DNA from: Streptomyces alanosinicus
GTDB taxonomy: Bacteria; Actinomycetota; Actinomycetes; Streptomycetales; Streptomycetaceae
Reading direction: 5' to 3'
Assembly (NCBI RefSeq): GCF_014650595.1
Contig: NZ_BMVG01000001.1
Location: 992,001-1,056,000 of the forward strand
DNA: 64,000 nucleotides
Of the stretch, positions 15,244-26,229 are shown one piece after another; within the stretch, counting starts at the first letter, position 1; each line of letters starts with the position of its first letter. A program made the position numbers and the translations under genes. The notes below the pieces were generated by a model that did no database searches, was not told where the DNA came from, and saw only the letters and a list, made by a program, of their open reading frames with translations.

Positions 15244-17891
15244 GCGGAACCTCCTATCAGGGTGAGGAAGGCGTCTTCCAGCCGTCGGTGCGGGCCGACC
15301 GAGGCGACGGGCACATCCAGCCGCACCAGCTCCACGACCAGCCGCTCGGCCGTGCCGCCGGCGTCCAGCCGGACCAGCAGCCCGTCGTCGGTGCGCACGG
15401 CGGAGGCGACCCCGGGCAGCGCGGCCACCTTCTCCGCGACCGGCTCCTGGACGGGCGTGGCGGTGCCGACGAGCAGGGTGTCGCCGGAGCCGATGATGTC
15501 CCGGACGGGGCCCGCCTGGACGAGCCGGCCGCGGTCCATCACCACCAGGTGGGTGCAGGATTGCTCCACCTCCGCGAGGAGATGGCTGGAGACGATCACG
15601 GTGCGGCCGCCGGCCGCGTAGCGGATCATCACCTCGCGCATCTCGCGGATCTGCGGCGGGTCGAGACCGTTGGTCGGCTCGTCGAGAATGAGCAGGTCGG
15701 GCAGGCCGAGCATGGCCTGGGCGATGGCGAGGCGCTGGCGCATGCCCTGGGAGTAGGTGCGCACCGCGCGGGCGAGGGCGTCGCCGAGGCCCGCGATCTG
15801 CAGGGCCTCCTCCAGACGCGCGTCCTCGGGCGGGCGGCCGGTGGCCCGCCAGTACAGCTCCAGGTTCTCCCGTCCGGACAGATGCGGCAGGAAGCCGGCG
15901 CCCTCCACGAAGGCGCCGACCCGGGACAGCACGGGTGCGCCGGGCCGGATGGCATGGCCGAAGACACGGATCTCGCCGTCGTCCGGGGTGATCAGGCCCA
16001 TCAGCATGCGCAGGGTGGTGGTCTTGCCCGCGCCGTTGGGTCCGAGCAGGCCGAGGACCTGGCCCTTCTCGACGCGGAAGGACAGCTCGCGCACCGCGTA
16101 CCGGTCGGCGGACTTCGCGTACCGCTTGCTCAAGTCCTGGATGACCAGCGGTACTTCGGCCAGCGCGGGGTCCGGAGCGGGGGTCGCCGTACGGCGGCGG
16201 GCGGAGAGCAGCAGGGCGAGCGCGACGGCCGCGCCGGCCGCCGGCAGCCACCACACCCAGACGGGCAGGGGTGCCGCGGCGGTGGTGACGGCGGGTGCCG
16301 TGGGCACGCTCAGGTCTCCCTTGAGGGAGACGGCGTAGCCGGCCGGGGCGGCAGGTGAGGCGTAGCCGAGGTCGGTGGCGGCGAGGACCAGCCGGAGCCG
16401 GTGGCCCTTCTGCACCTGGTGGTCGACGGCCGGCAGGGTGATCGTGACGTCCTTGCCGGCTCTGGCGCCGGTCACCCGGAAGGGGGCGACGAGCTGCTCG
16501 GGCAGCACCTGCTGGGTGCCGCCGGGGCCGACGTCGTAGACCTTGCCGAAGAGGACGGCGTCGGCGCTGGTCGAGGTGATGTGGACGGTCGCGGTCGGGG
16601 TGCCGGTGATCTGCAGGTCGTGGCCGAGCGGCGCGGAGTCGAACCGGGCGTACTGCCCGGGGAAGTCCAGGGAGACACCGAGGCCGAGCGCGGACAGCTG
16701 GCTCAGGCCGCCGGAGCCGCCGAGGCCGGGCAGCGCGGAGACACCGGGCGGGCTGGCGCCGGCCGGGTTGGTGACGCGTTGGGTGCCGCCGCTCAGGGCG
16801 ATGGCGCGCGGGTGGTCGCGCAGCCCGGGGTAGGCGGCGGCGCTCGCGCCGCGCAGCTGGGCCGTGCCGTCGCCCGAGTTGACGCCGCCGGTGCGGGTGA
16901 TGCGGAAGGCCGGGCCGGTGCCCGTGCTCTTGTCGCCCTTCAGATAGCGGTCGAACCAGGCACGCACGCGTGACTGGACCCGGTCGGCCTCCAGGTCGCC
17001 GCCGTCATGGCCGCCGGCGATCCAGTCGACGTCCACGGGGGCGCCGTTCGCCCGGATCGCCTTCTCGGCCGCGTCCGACTGGGCGAGGGTGAACAGCGAG
17101 TCCGTCTGGCCCTGCAGCAGCAGAGTGGGCACCTTGATGCGGGATCCGACGGCGGACGGGGAGCGTTCCTGGAGCAGTGCGCGGGCGGCCGCGTCCGGGG
17201 TGCCGGACTCGGCGACCCTGTCGTACATCTGGCACAGCGCGGGTTCGAAACGGGCGCAGCCGCCGCCGGTGTTGAAGAAGATGCCGGTCCACAGCTTTTT
17301 GAAGACGCCGTTGGGGAACAGGGCGTCGGCGAGGTTCCAGTACGTGATGGCCGGGGCGATGGCGTCGACCCGGTGGTCGTATCCGGCGGCGAGCAGGGAG
17401 ATCGCGCCGCCGTAGGAACCGCCGGCCATGCCCACGCGCGGGTCGCCCGGCCTGTCGAGCTGGACCTCGGGGCGCCGGGCCAGCCAGTCGATGAGCCGGG
17501 AGACGTCGGCGACCTCGGCCTTCGGGTCGTTGAGCCCGATCTTTCCGGTGGACTTCCCGAAGCCGCGCGCGGACCAGGTCAGGACCGCGTACCCCTGCCG
17601 GGCGAGGTCCTCGGCCTGGCCGCGTATGTCGTCCTTGCTGCCGCCGAAGCCGTGCGCCAGCAGGACGGCGGGGTGCCGTCCGGCGGTCGCCGGAGTGAAG
17701 AACGACGTGTCCAGGCGGACGCCGTCCACCGCCATGGCCCGGTCGCTCTCGCGCACGCTCTGCGTGCCGTCGGCGGCGACGGCCGCCGTCCATGTCCCGG
17801 CGCCGGCCAGCACCACGACGGCGGCCGCGGCGGCGGCGAGCCGGCGCGGCCTCTTGAGCAGCCCTCGCAGCGAGAGCCGGCGGAGATCCAT
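15240..17891 (-). CDS. alpha/beta-hydrolase (X-Pro peptidase/CocE-like) fused to an ABC transporter ATPase
   Basis: An 883-residue fusion. Residues 15-40 form a membrane segment or uncleaved signal. Residues 45-320 are an alpha/beta-hydrolase with HGFGGSKDD (oxyanion region) and the nucleophile elbow GGSYGG with S159. Residues 370-540 look like the jelly-roll C-domain of X-Pro dipeptidyl-peptidase/CocE enzymes. A second membrane helix follows near 550-570. Residues 585-883 are an ABC ATPase with GPNGAGKTT (K623), the signature YSQGMRQRLAIAQAML and Walker B LLILDEPTNGLDPP. The hydrolase should lie outside and the ATPase inside the cell. It overlaps the permease gene at 14389-15243. Confidence 0.85.
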   Translation of the reverse strand: MDLRRLSLRGLLKRPRRLAAAAAAVVVLAGAGTWTAAVAADGTQSVRESDRAMAVDGVRLDTSFFTPATAGRHPAVLLAHGFGGSKDDIRGQAEDLARQGYAVLTWSARGFGKSTGKIGLNDPKAEVADVSRLIDWLARRPEVQLDRPGDPRVGMAGGSYGGAISLLAAGYDHRVDAIAPAITYWNLADALFPNGVFKKLWTGIFFNTGGGCARFEPALCQMYDRVAESGTPDAAARALLQERSPSAVGSRIKVPTLLLQGQTDSLFTLAQSDAAEKAIRANGAPVDVDWIAGGHDGGDLEADRVQSRVRAWFDRYLKGDKSTGTGPAFRITRTGGVNSGDGTAQLRGASAAAYPGLRDHPRAIALSGGTQRVTNPAGASPPGVSALPGLGGSGGLSQLSALGLGVSLDFPGQYARFDSAPLGHDLQITGTPTATVHITSTSADAVLFGKVYDVGPGGTQQVLPEQLVAPFRVTGARAGKDVTITLPAVDHQVQKGHRLRLVLAATDLGYASPAAPAGYAVSLKGDLSVPTAPAVTTAAAPLPVWVWWLPAAGAAVALALLLSARRRTATPAPDPALAEVPLVIQDLSKRYAKSADRYAVRELSFRVEKGQVLGLLGPNGAGKTTTLRMLMGLITPDDGEIRVFGHAIRPGAPVLSRVGAFVEGAGFLPHLSGRENLELYWRATGRPPEDARLEEALQIAGLGDALARAVRTYSQGMRQRLAIAQAMLGLPDLLILDEPTNGLDPPQIREMREVMIRYAAGGRTVIVSSHLLAEVEQSCTHLVVMDRGRLVQAGPVRDIIGSGDTLLVGTATPVQEPVAEKVAALPGVASAVRTDDGLLVRLDAGGTAERLVVELVRLDVPVASVGPHRRLEDAFLTLIGGSA

Positions 17892-18138
17892 GGCTCAACG
17901 GTACGGGCCGCCACCGACAACCGGTGCAGCCGCTGGGCTGAACGCCCGCCCCTCCCGCAGGAGTACGGGGGCCTGGCGGCGTACTCCAGCGGCGGTACGA
18001 AAGCCGGTCGGTCCGGCGCCGTCGAGGTGCTTCGCCGTTGTCGGCTGCGGGCCGTCGATGGCTGGTCGCGCCGTTCCCCGCGCCCCTTGGATCGGCTGTG
18101 CCGCCCTGGGCCGCAGGTGTGAACGCCCTCGGACGAGG

Positions 18139-19548
18139 TCAGGCCTGCGCGCCCTCGGCGGACAGGACGTCCTCCGGGAGGGACACGAGCCAGCGGGTCG
18201 CGCGGCGCGGGCGGAGGTAGAAGACCCAGTAGAGGGTGGCGACGGCGGTGATGCCGCCGGTCCACAGCAGGTACGACGGGTCCTGCTCGACCAGGATGTA
18301 GACGAGGACGGCGATGAGCAGGACCGGCATCGCCGGCCACAGCGGCATCCGCCACGCCTTGCGAGTGCCGTGCGCCCCGCGCCGGCCGAGCAGCGAGGCG
18401 ATCGCGACGAGCAGGTACAGGCCGGTGACGGCGACGCCGGTGACGCCGTACAGGGTGTCCAGGTTGACGAAGCAGAGGAAGGCGCCGGGGACGCCGACGA
18501 CGAGGGTGGCGACCCAGGGGGAGCCGAACCGGCCGAGCTTGGCGAGGGCGTTGTTGACCGGGGTGGGCCAGGCCTTGTCGCGGGCGGAGGCGAACAGGAC
18601 GCGGGAGTTCTGGATGACCATGACGATGCCCGCGTTGATGATCGCGAGGGCCACGCACAGGCTGACGAAGGTACCGACGGCCGAGTTGCTCCAGGCGATG
18701 ACCATGCTGGAGATGTCGCCGCCGGTCAGGGTCTTCAGGTCACCGGCGCCCAGGGTGATCGCGACGACCGGCACCAGGATGACGACGCCGGAGATGGCGA
18801 GCGTGGCGAGGACGGTGCGGGCGACGTTGCGGCGCGGGTTCTCCAGCTCCTCCGAGAGGTAGACGGCGGTGGAGAAGCCCTGGGTGGCGAAGAGGGCGAT
18901 GGCGAGTCCGGAGAGGACCATCATGGCCGTGACGGGGTTGACGTGCGCGTGCTCGCCGGCCACCCGCAGGGAGCCGAGGGCGCTCGCGCCGCGGTGGGCG
19001 TGGGTGAAGCCGAGGAGGGCGACGACGCCGGCGGCGACGACCTCCAGGACCAGGAAGATGCCGGTGATCCAGGCGTTGGCGCGCAGGTCCAGCAGACCGG
19101 CGAGGGTGGCCGCGAGCATCACGCCGGCGCCCGTGAGGGACGGGTCGAGGTGGACGACCGGGGCCAGGTAGTCGGCCGTGCCCATCGCGATGACCGGAGG
19201 GACGATCATCACGACGAGCAGTGACATCACGAAGGCCAGCCAGCCGGCGAGCCGTCCGGCCAGGGTGGAGACCATGGCGTACTCGCCGCCCGCGCTGGGG
19301 ATGAGGGTGCCCAGCTCCGAGTAGCAGAACGCCACGGGGATACAGAGCAGCGCGCCGATGGCGATACAGAGCGCGGTCGCCGTGCCCAGGCTGGAGAAGA
19401 GGTCGGGCACGATCACGAACAGTGTGGAGGCGGGCGTGACGCACGACAGCGTCAGCAGGGTGCCGCCGACGACACCGATGGAACGCTTCAGGCCCGGCGC
19501 TTGGGCGGGCGCGGTGTCGGCCACGGACTTCGGGAGCGTGTCGGTCAT
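18139..19548 (-). CDS. APC-superfamily amino-acid permease
   Basis: A 469-residue polytopic protein with about 12 membrane helices. The first helix region SIGVVGGTLLTLSCVTPAST and the later GGEYAMVSTLAGRLAGWLAF and FSTAVYLSEELENPRRNVART are typical of APC amino-acid/polyamine/organocation transporters. The chosen ATG at 19548 removes an implausible 28-residue leader that would begin at TTG. It is followed at 247 bp by the hydrolase-ATPase fusion on the same strand. The substrate is not predictable. Confidence 0.85.
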   Translation of the reverse strand: MTDTLPKSVADTAPAQAPGLKRSIGVVGGTLLTLSCVTPASTLFVIVPDLFSSLGTATALCIAIGALLCIPVAFCYSELGTLIPSAGGEYAMVSTLAGRLAGWLAFVMSLLVVMIVPPVIAMGTADYLAPVVHLDPSLTGAGVMLAATLAGLLDLRANAWITGIFLVLEVVAAGVVALLGFTHAHRGASALGSLRVAGEHAHVNPVTAMMVLSGLAIALFATQGFSTAVYLSEELENPRRNVARTVLATLAISGVVILVPVVAITLGAGDLKTLTGGDISSMVIAWSNSAVGTFVSLCVALAIINAGIVMVIQNSRVLFASARDKAWPTPVNNALAKLGRFGSPWVATLVVGVPGAFLCFVNLDTLYGVTGVAVTGLYLLVAIASLLGRRGAHGTRKAWRMPLWPAMPVLLIAVLVYILVEQDPSYLLWTGGITAVATLYWVFYLRPRRATRWLVSLPEDVLSAEGAQA

Positions 19549-19829
19549 GCGGCGGTTCCGATCGACTCGTACGGATGCCTCCGGCGGCAGGGACGGTGCT
19601 GCATGGAACCCCGACGAAAACCGCCGCGTCAATGGCCGTTTACCTTCGGAATCCGCAGCTGCGAAGGGTCGTACGTCGCATCACATTCACAGGCTGTGAA
19701 GCCTGGTGGAGGCATCCATCAAGCCTTGGGCGAATGTGACCTTGCTTTTGAAGGTCATCTTCATGTAACCCCTTCGTCACCCGTTTCGTCCCACGTGAAC
19801 GGGAACCGCAGCCGACGCATCAAAAAAAT
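19549..19829 (-). promoter_or_regulatory. control region of the amino-acid permease gene
   Basis: No gene is seen between the permease start and the mmsA terminator. Two palindromes stand out: TTCACAG-G-CTGTGAA at 19686-19700 (perfect 7+1+7) and TGACCTT...AAGGTCA at 19737-19757 (7-bp arms, 7-nt gap). Either could be an operator for a dimeric regulator controlling the permease. Confidence 0.5.
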
Positions 19830-19860
19830 GTCAGGCCGTCCGGAATCCGGACGGCCTGAC
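19830..19860 (-). terminator. intrinsic terminator of the inositol operon
   Basis: A perfect 14-bp stem (19830-19843 with 19847-19860) with a 3-nt loop. Read on the minus strand it is followed at once by ATTTTTTTG. It lies 18 bp after the mmsA stop and ends the iolC-to-mmsA transcript. Confidence 0.92.
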
Positions 19861-19878
19861 GGCGGGGTCTGACTACGG

Positions 19879-21381
<1,503 letters not shown>

Positions 21382-21397
21382 GCCCAGAGACTCCTTC

Positions 21398-23275
21398 TTA
21401 CAGATGGCGGCGTCGGGTCGAGACGTGCCGTTCGTACAGCTCACGTGCCTTGACCGCCGACGGGCGGGTCGCGGTCTCGGCCACAGGAACATCCCACCAG
21501 GCCTGCGCCGGAGGCGCGCCCGACACAGTGTCGGACGTTTCGGTCTCCACGTAGACACATGTGGGAGTGTCGGCGGCCCGCGCCTCGGCGAGCGCCGCGC
21601 GCAGGTCCCGTACGGTCTTCGCGCGCAGCACGCGCATCCCCAGGCTGGCCGCGTTGGCGGCGAGGTCGACGGGCAGCGGGTCGCCCGTGTACGTCCCGTC
21701 GCCGGCCTGGAAGCGGTAGGCGGTGCCGAACCGCTCGCCGCCCACCGACTCCGAGAGCCCGCCGATGGACGCGTACCCGTGGTTCTGCACCAGCAACACC
21801 TTGATCGCGATGCCCTCCTGCACGGCGGTCACGATCTCGGTCGGCATCATCAGATAGGTGCCGTCGCCGACCAGCGCCCATACGTTGCGCTCCGGCGCGG
21901 CGAGCTTCACCCCGAGCGCGGCCGGGATCTCGTAGCCCATGCACGAGTAGCCGTACTCCAGGTGGTACTGGTCGAAGGACCGGGTCCGCCACAGCTTGTG
22001 CAGATCGCCGGGGAGCGAGCCGGCCGCGTTGATGATGATGTCGGACTCGTCCACCAGGGCGTCCAGGGCGCCGATGACCTGCGGCTGGGTCGGCCGTACG
22101 TCGATCTCGTCGGCCGCGAGGCAGGCGTCGACGCGCTGCTCCCAGCGCTCCTTGTCCTCGGTGTACTCGGTGACGTACGGCTCCGCCGCCGTGTGGTCGT
22201 GCATCGCCAGCGCCTCGGTCAGCTCGCCCAGACCGCTGCGGGCGTCGGCGACCAGCGGCAGCCCGGACAGCTTGTGGCCGTCGTAGGGCGCGATGTTGAG
22301 GTTCAGGAAACGGACGTCCGGGTTCTCGAAGAGGGTGCCGGAGGCGGTGGTGAAGTCGGTGTAGCGGGTGCCGACGCCGATCACCAGGTCCGCGGTGCGG
22401 GCCAGCTCGTCGGCGGTCGCGGTGCCGGTGTGGCCGACCCCGCCGACGTCCTGCGGATGGTCGTAGCGCAGGGAGCCCTTGCCGGCCTGGGTGGAGGCGA
22501 CCGGGATGCGGGTGGCCTCGGCGAACTCGGCGAGGGCCGCCTCGGCGCGGCTGTGGTGGACGCCGCCGCCCGCGATGACCAGCGGCCGGCGCGCGTCCCG
22601 CACCGCCCGGACCGCCTCGGCCAGCTCGACGGGGTCCGCGCCCGGCCGGCGTACCGTCCACACGCGCTCGGCGAAGAACTCCTCGGGCCAGTCGAAGGCC
22701 TCCGCCTGTACGTCCTGCGGCAGGGCGAGGGTGACCGCGCCGGTCTCGACGGGGTCGGTGAGGACCCGCATGGCCTGCAGCGCCGAGGGGATCAGGGCTT
22801 CGGGCCGGGTGACCCGGTCGAAGTACCTCGACACCGGGCGCAGGCTGTCGTTGACCGACACATCGCCCGCGTACGGCACCTCCAGCTGCTGCAGCACCGG
22901 GTCGGCGGGGCGGGTTGCGAAGACGTCGCCGGGCAGCAGCAGGACCGGGAGGTGGTTGATGGTCGCGAGGGCCGCGCCCGTGACGAGGTTGGTGGCGCCG
23001 GGGCCGATCGACGTCGTCACCGCGTGCGTGGACAGCCGGTTGGACTGGCGGGCGTACCCGACCGCCGCGTGCACCATCGACTGCTCGTTGCGGCCCTGGT
23101 GATACGGCATCACCTCGGCGTACTCGATCAGCGCCTGGCCGAGCCCCGCGACATTGCCATGGCCGAAGATGCCCCAGGTGGCGCCGATCAGCCGCTGTCG
23201 CGCGCCGTCCCGTTCGGTGTGCTGGGCGGCGAGGAAGCGGACGAGCGCCTGGGCGACGGTCAGCCGGATCGTCAT
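21398..23275 (-). CDS. iolD: 3D-(3,5/4)-trihydroxycyclohexane-1,2-dione hydrolase
   Basis: A 625-residue thiamine-diphosphate enzyme: N-terminal pyrimidine-binding domain with the region GIFGHGNVAGLGQAL and GRNEQSMVHAAVGYA (catalytic Glu region), and C-terminal ThDP-binding motif GDGTYLMMPTEI followed by VQNHGYASIGGLS. These segments are specific to IolD, which opens the ring of the inositol-derived trione to 5-deoxy-glucuronate. The ATG overlaps the iolB stop by 4 bp. Confidence 0.95.
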   Translation of the reverse strand: MTIRLTVAQALVRFLAAQHTERDGARQRLIGATWGIFGHGNVAGLGQALIEYAEVMPYHQGRNEQSMVHAAVGYARQSNRLSTHAVTTSIGPGATNLVTGAALATINHLPVLLLPGDVFATRPADPVLQQLEVPYAGDVSVNDSLRPVSRYFDRVTRPEALIPSALQAMRVLTDPVETGAVTLALPQDVQAEAFDWPEEFFAERVWTVRRPGADPVELAEAVRAVRDARRPLVIAGGGVHHSRAEAALAEFAEATRIPVASTQAGKGSLRYDHPQDVGGVGHTGTATADELARTADLVIGVGTRYTDFTTASGTLFENPDVRFLNLNIAPYDGHKLSGLPLVADARSGLGELTEALAMHDHTAAEPYVTEYTEDKERWEQRVDACLAADEIDVRPTQPQVIGALDALVDESDIIINAAGSLPGDLHKLWRTRSFDQYHLEYGYSCMGYEIPAALGVKLAAPERNVWALVGDGTYLMMPTEIVTAVQEGIAIKVLLVQNHGYASIGGLSESVGGERFGTAYRFQAGDGTYTGDPLPVDLAANAASLGMRVLRAKTVRDLRAALAEARAADTPTCVYVETETSDTVSGAPPAQAWWDVPVAETATRPSAVKARELYERHVSTRRRHL

Positions 23276-24111
23276 CGGTATCCCCCTGTGGTCTCGGTGT
23301 GGTCGGGGTGGAAGCAGATCCGCCACTCCCGCGTCTCGCCCGGACCCGCCATGACGTTCAGGTAGTACATGTCGTGGCCGGGCTGGGCGATGGACGGGCC
23401 GTGCCAGCCGTCGGGGACGAGCACGGCGTCCCCGGAGCGGACCTCGGCGAGGACGTCGGAGCCGCCCGCGCGGGAGGGGAACACCCGCTGATAGCCGAGG
23501 CCGTTCGGACCGTCGATCTCGAAGTAGTAGATCTCCTCCAGCTCGGACTCCTCGCCCGGCCGGTGCTCGTCGTGCTTGTGCGGCGGGTACGAGGACCAGT
23601 TGCCGCCCGGGGTGATCACCTCGACGGCGATCAGCTTGTCGCAGTCGAAGGAGTCCGCGGAGGCGAAGTTCCGCACCCGGCGGGCGCAGGCGCCGCTGCC
23701 GCGCTGCTCGACGGGGACCTCCGGCGCGGGGCCGTAGCGGGCGGGGAGTTGTCGCTCGCACTTCGCTCCTGCCAGGGCGAAGCGGCCTCCCGCGCCGGAG
23801 GCGATCTGGACCCGGGCGTCCCGGGGAACGTACGCGAAGTCGGAGACGTCCGCGAACACGCTTTCCCGGCCCAGGAGTTGGAACTCGCACTGCTCGGTTG
23901 ACGCAGTCTTGATTTGTACGGTACATCCGCCTTCCAGCGGAAGCACGATCCACTCACTGTCGCCTGTGGTGAACGTATGGCCGCCGCCGGGCGCCAACTC
24001 GACGACGCGCAGGCTGCTGTGTGTCCAGGCGGCCGACTCGGGGCCGATGTCGACGGCGTACCGGTCGTTCGCGGTGGCGCCCTTGGGCAGATGCAGATCG
24101 GTGCTGGTCAT
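23272..24111 (-). CDS. iolB: 5-deoxy-glucuronate isomerase
   Basis: A 279-residue bicupin. Residues GNWSSYPPHKHDEHRPGEES carry the metal-binding His/Glu cluster, and VLVPDGWHGPSIAQPGHDMY holds the last histidines; both match IolB. It converts 5-deoxy-glucuronate to 5-dehydro-2-deoxy-gluconate (DKG), the substrate of IolC. It lies 7 bp after the aldolase gene and overlaps iolD. Confidence 0.95.
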   Translation of the reverse strand: MTSTDLHLPKGATANDRYAVDIGPESAAWTHSSLRVVELAPGGGHTFTTGDSEWIVLPLEGGCTVQIKTASTEQCEFQLLGRESVFADVSDFAYVPRDARVQIASGAGGRFALAGAKCERQLPARYGPAPEVPVEQRGSGACARRVRNFASADSFDCDKLIAVEVITPGGNWSSYPPHKHDEHRPGEESELEEIYYFEIDGPNGLGYQRVFPSRAGGSDVLAEVRSGDAVLVPDGWHGPSIAQPGHDMYYLNVMAGPGETREWRICFHPDHTETTGGYR

Positions 24112-24118
24112 GCGGCCC

Positions 24119-25066
24119 TCACAGCAGTCCTACGGCGGTGTCCACGGCGGCGGCCACATCGCCGTCCGCCGGGTACAGCAGCGAGCGGCCGACCACCAGG
24201 CCGCGCACGGTGGGCAGTTGGAGCGCGCCGCGCCACTTCTCGTAGGCGGCGACCTGGCCCTCGGGCGAGTCGCCGATGTCGCCGCCGAGCAGTACGGCCG
24301 GCAGGGTGGAGGTCTCCATGACCCGGGCCATGTCGTCGGGGTCGTCGGTGACGGGGACCTTCAGCCAGGTGTAGGCGGAGGAGCCGCCGAGGCCGGAGGC
24401 GATGGCGATGGACTTGGTGACCGCCTCGGCCGACAGGTCGTTCCCCAGCTTTCCCGCGGAGTCGCGGCGGCTGATGAACGGCTCCACGAAGACCGGCAGC
24501 CGGCGCGCGGCCATCTCGTCGACGGCGCGGGCGGTGGACTCCAGGGTGGTCAGCGAGCCGGGGTCGTCGTAGTCGATGCGCAGCAGCAGTTTGCCCGCGT
24601 CGAAGCCGAGCCGCTGGATGTCCTCGGGGCGGTGGCCGGTGAAGCGGTCGTCCAGCTCGAAGCTGGCGCCCTGCAGTCCGCCCCGGTTCATGGAGCCCAT
24701 GACGACCTTGTGGTCGAGGGCGCCGAGCAGCAGCAGGTCGTCCAGTATGTCGGCGGTGGCGAGGACGCCGTCGACGCCGGGCCGGCTCAGTGCCAGGCAG
24801 AGCCGTTCCAGCAGGTCGGCGCGGTTGGCCATGGCAAGCTTGCGGTCGCCGACGCCGAGCGCGCCGCGGGCCGGGTGGTCGGCGGCGACGATCATCAGCC
24901 GGCCGTTCTCGTCCAGCAGCGGGCGGCGGGCCCGGCGGGCGGCGGCCTCGGCGATCGCCTCGGGGTGGTGGGTGCGGACGCGGACGAGTTCGGCGACGTC
25001 GACGCGGGGGCTGCGTCCGGCGTCCCCGCCCTCGGTGTGGGTGCCCGTGACCCGGCCGGCCCTCAC
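24119..25066 (-). CDS. Cgl0158-type aldolase of inositol catabolism
   Basis: A 315-residue TIM-barrel protein of the DeoC/LacD-like group found with iolC in actinomycetes. Recognisable parts are RLMIVAADHPARGALGVGD, GVLATADILDDLLLLGALD, LLLRIDYDDPGSLTTL and VFVEPFISR. It is expected to cleave the phosphorylated product of IolC (DKG-phosphate) to malonate semialdehyde and dihydroxyacetone phosphate, replacing IolJ. GTG at 25066 overlaps the iolC stop as GTGA; another GTG lies 5 codons inside. The aldolase role comes from operon context and family, not from an identified Schiff-base lysine. Confidence 0.82.
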   Translation of the reverse strand: MRAGRVTGTHTEGGDAGRSPRVDVAELVRVRTHHPEAIAEAAARRARRPLLDENGRLMIVAADHPARGALGVGDRKLAMANRADLLERLCLALSRPGVDGVLATADILDDLLLLGALDHKVVMGSMNRGGLQGASFELDDRFTGHRPEDIQRLGFDAGKLLLRIDYDDPGSLTTLESTARAVDEMAARRLPVFVEPFISRRDSAGKLGNDLSAEAVTKSIAIASGLGGSSAYTWLKVPVTDDPDDMARVMETSTLPAVLLGGDIGDSPEGQVAAYEKWRGALQLPTVRGLVVGRSLLYPADGDVAAAVDTAVGLL

Positions 25067-26013
25067 AGCACCGCTCCGGCGTCGAGCGCGGCGGCCACCT
25101 CGTCCGGGGTGGGCATCGCCGAGGAGCACTCCAGGCGGGAGGCGACGATGGCGCCGGCCGCGTTGGCGTGCCGCATCACCGTCTCCAGGTCCCAGCCTTC
25201 GAGGAGGCCGTGGCACAGGGAGCCGCCGAAGGCGTCGCCGGCGCCGAGTCCGTTGAGGACGGTGACGGGCAGCGGCGGGACCTCGGCACAGTCGCCGTTG
25301 CGGCTGACCGCGAGGACGCCCTTGGGTCCCTGCTTGACGACGGCGATCTCGACCCCGGCGGCCAGCAGGGCGCGGGCGGCGGCATGCGGCTCGCGTACGC
25401 CGGTGGCGACTTCCACCTCGTCCAGGTTGCCGACGGCGACCGTGGTGTGGCGCAGGGCCTCGGCGTAGAACGGGCGGGCCGCGGCGGGGTCGGTCCAGAA
25501 CATGGGGCGCCAGTCGAGGTCGAAGACCGTCGGGCCCGCCTTCGCCCGGTGGGCGAGGGCCGCGAGAGTGGCCGTACGGCTGGGCTCCTCGCTCAGTCCG
25601 GTGCCGGTGACCCAGAAGACGCGGGCCTCGCGGATGGCGTCGAGGTCCAGGTCGTGGGCGTCGATCTCCAGGTCGGGCGCCTTGGGCTGCCGGTAGAAGT
25701 AGAGCGGGAAGTCGTCCGGCGGGAAGACCTCGCAGAAGGTGACCGGGGTCGGCAGCCCGGGGACCGGGGTGACCCAGCGGTCGTCGACGCCGAACCCGCG
25801 CAGCGCCTCGTGCAGATAGGCGCCGAACGGGTCGTCGCCCGTCCGGGTGATCACGGCGGTGTGCCGGCCGAGCCGGGCCGCGGCGACCGCGACATTCGTC
25901 GCCGACCCGCCGAGGAACTTGCCGAAGGACGACACCTGGGCGAGCGGGACACCGGTCTGCAGCGGGTAGAGGTCCACTCCGATCCGTCCCATGGTGATCA
26001 GGTCGTAGGCCAT
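25063..26013 (-). CDS. iolC: 5-dehydro-2-deoxygluconokinase
   Basis: A 316-residue PfkB-family kinase: MGRIGVDLYPLQTGVPL at the N-terminus, GKFLGGSATNVAVAAARLG (sugar site) and the anion-hole/catalytic segment LNGLGAGDAFGGSL. The MGRIGVDLYP start is typical of IolC. It phosphorylates DKG. AAGGGAAG lies 5 nt before the ATG. It is the first gene of the operon iolC-aldolase-iolB-iolD-mmsA. The usual iolE and iolG genes are not in this operon and must be elsewhere. Confidence 0.94.
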   Translation of the reverse strand: MAYDLITMGRIGVDLYPLQTGVPLAQVSSFGKFLGGSATNVAVAAARLGRHTAVITRTGDDPFGAYLHEALRGFGVDDRWVTPVPGLPTPVTFCEVFPPDDFPLYFYRQPKAPDLEIDAHDLDLDAIREARVFWVTGTGLSEEPSRTATLAALAHRAKAGPTVFDLDWRPMFWTDPAAARPFYAEALRHTTVAVGNLDEVEVATGVREPHAAARALLAAGVEIAVVKQGPKGVLAVSRNGDCAEVPPLPVTVLNGLGAGDAFGGSLCHGLLEGWDLETVMRHANAAGAIVASRLECSSAMPTPDEVAAALDAGAVL

Positions 26014-26043
26014 CGGCTTCCCTTCGTCACGGCTCTCCCCGGT

Positions 26044-26088
26044 TTTGTAGTCCCCCACACCGAGCCCTGTCAATAGTTTGTCCAGACA
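26044..26088 (-). promoter_or_regulatory. predicted iolC operon promoter and operator
   Basis: On the minus strand TTGACA (26068-26073) is followed after 18 bp by TACAAA (26044-26049), about 30 bp before the iolC ATG: a good vegetative-type promoter. Just upstream of the -35 lies the palindrome TGTCCAGACA (26079-26088, TGTC-NN-GACA). Its place next to the -35 suits a repressor or activator site, perhaps for the divergent AraC-type gene. Confidence 0.6.
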
Positions 26089-26229
26089 TTCGGACCAGTC
26101 AGGGACAGCGCTTTCCGTCCGCTCGCGCTCCGGCACCCATGACGTCGCTGTCACCCTCCTCACTCACTGTCCCGTATCCGGATCGGATCGGCGCCCGACA
26201 CCTGGGGAGGCGTCCGTCCCGCTCGTAGC

